Source: Trinickia caryophylli (lineage in GTDB: Bacteria; Pseudomonadota; Gammaproteobacteria; Burkholderiales; Burkholderiaceae). From it: DNA of 64,000 nucleotides. The translations under genes were made by a program, and so were the position numbers. The stretch spans positions 1,612,001 through 1,676,000 of the forward strand of contig NZ_CP139970.1 in NCBI RefSeq assembly GCF_034424545.1. The letters run 5' to 3'. Positions 63,920 through 64,000 of the stretch are shown here, one piece after another; the first letter of the stretch is position 1; every line of letters starts with the position of its first letter. The notes beneath the pieces are model-generated. The model saw nothing but the letters and a program-made list of their open reading frames with translations, made no database searches and was not told where the DNA came from.

Positions 63920-64000
63920 TTATTGGGAAACCGAGCTACGCAGACGCTGGTACCAAGCGCCCTCGCGGATCTCATCGATCTCGACCGCCGATAGCTGCGA
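63920..64000 (-). CDS. C-terminal end of an upstream gene (runs off the window)
   Basis: The last 26 residues of a minus-strand gene, including VEIDEIREGAWYQRLRSS, stop 42 bp before the VasX-like start. By context a DUF4123 adaptor or a VgrG would be expected; too little is visible to say. Confidence 0.45.
   Translation of the reverse strand, partial: SQLSAVEIDEIREGAWYQRLRSSVSQ

Overview
The window is GC-rich DNA of the kind found in Burkholderia sensu lato (Paraburkholderia, Trinickia, Caballeronia and relatives). The main evidence is the gene order on the right half of the minus strand: an ABC pair, bolA, murA, hisGDCB, marC, hisHAFIE, a DUF4870 gene, a HIT gene and tatABC, then a HtrA protease, NIF3, petABC, sspAB and tRNA-Thr. 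That block (about 38.4-58.8 kb) is ordinary chromosomal backbone. The species cannot be fixed from the sequence alone.

The left end (1-4 kb) carries a CitMHS carboxylate transporter and a two-gene AtuA-type module. From 20.1 kb down to 4.0 kb runs a long, tightly packed minus-strand operon for a cell-surface polysaccharide: WecB epimerase, a BcsB-like periplasmic protein, an NfrB-type synthase with C-terminal MshEN-like (c-di-GMP-binding) repeats, an NfrA-type outer-membrane porin, two AlgJ/AlgX-like SGNH acyltransferases, an AlgI-like MBOAT, an acyl carrier protein, an amino-acid-type adenylating ligase, an AlgF-like protein and possibly an acyl-CoA dehydrogenase. A DUF4434 lipoprotein converges on its end. 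The combination suggests a UDP-ManNAc-based, c-di-GMP-gated exopolysaccharide that is acylated by a hybrid alginate/Dlt-type system. This is the best candidate for an undescribed system in the window.

From 20.7 to 29.5 kb lies a variable region: a TetR regulator, a membrane protein, DUF4148 and DUF4189 secreted proteins, an IS256-family transposase scrap, an effector-like protein with a disordered N-terminus, a roughly 200-bp direct repeat made from the DUF4148 upstream region, and a PAAR-tipped toxin operon with a probable immunity gene.

Between 29.4 and 38.5 kb are two stacked integrative elements at the 3' end of tRNA-Thr(TGT). The younger one (33,300-38,480) is bounded by perfect 46-bp copies of the tRNA 3' half. 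It carries a RelE/RelB-type toxin-antitoxin pair behind a 22-bp inverted repeat, an AbiJ/Abi-C type abortive-infection gene, membrane proteins and an integrase that has lost its catalytic tyrosine region. The older one (about 29,370-33,345) is decaying: dam, hicB and a DUF2778 L,D-transpeptidase-like effector gene all have frameshifts.

The right end (59-64 kb) is a type VI secretion effector locus: a VasX-like toxin of the BTH_I2691 type, two tandem paralogous membrane proteins that are probably immunity factors, and a stand-alone PAAR protein.
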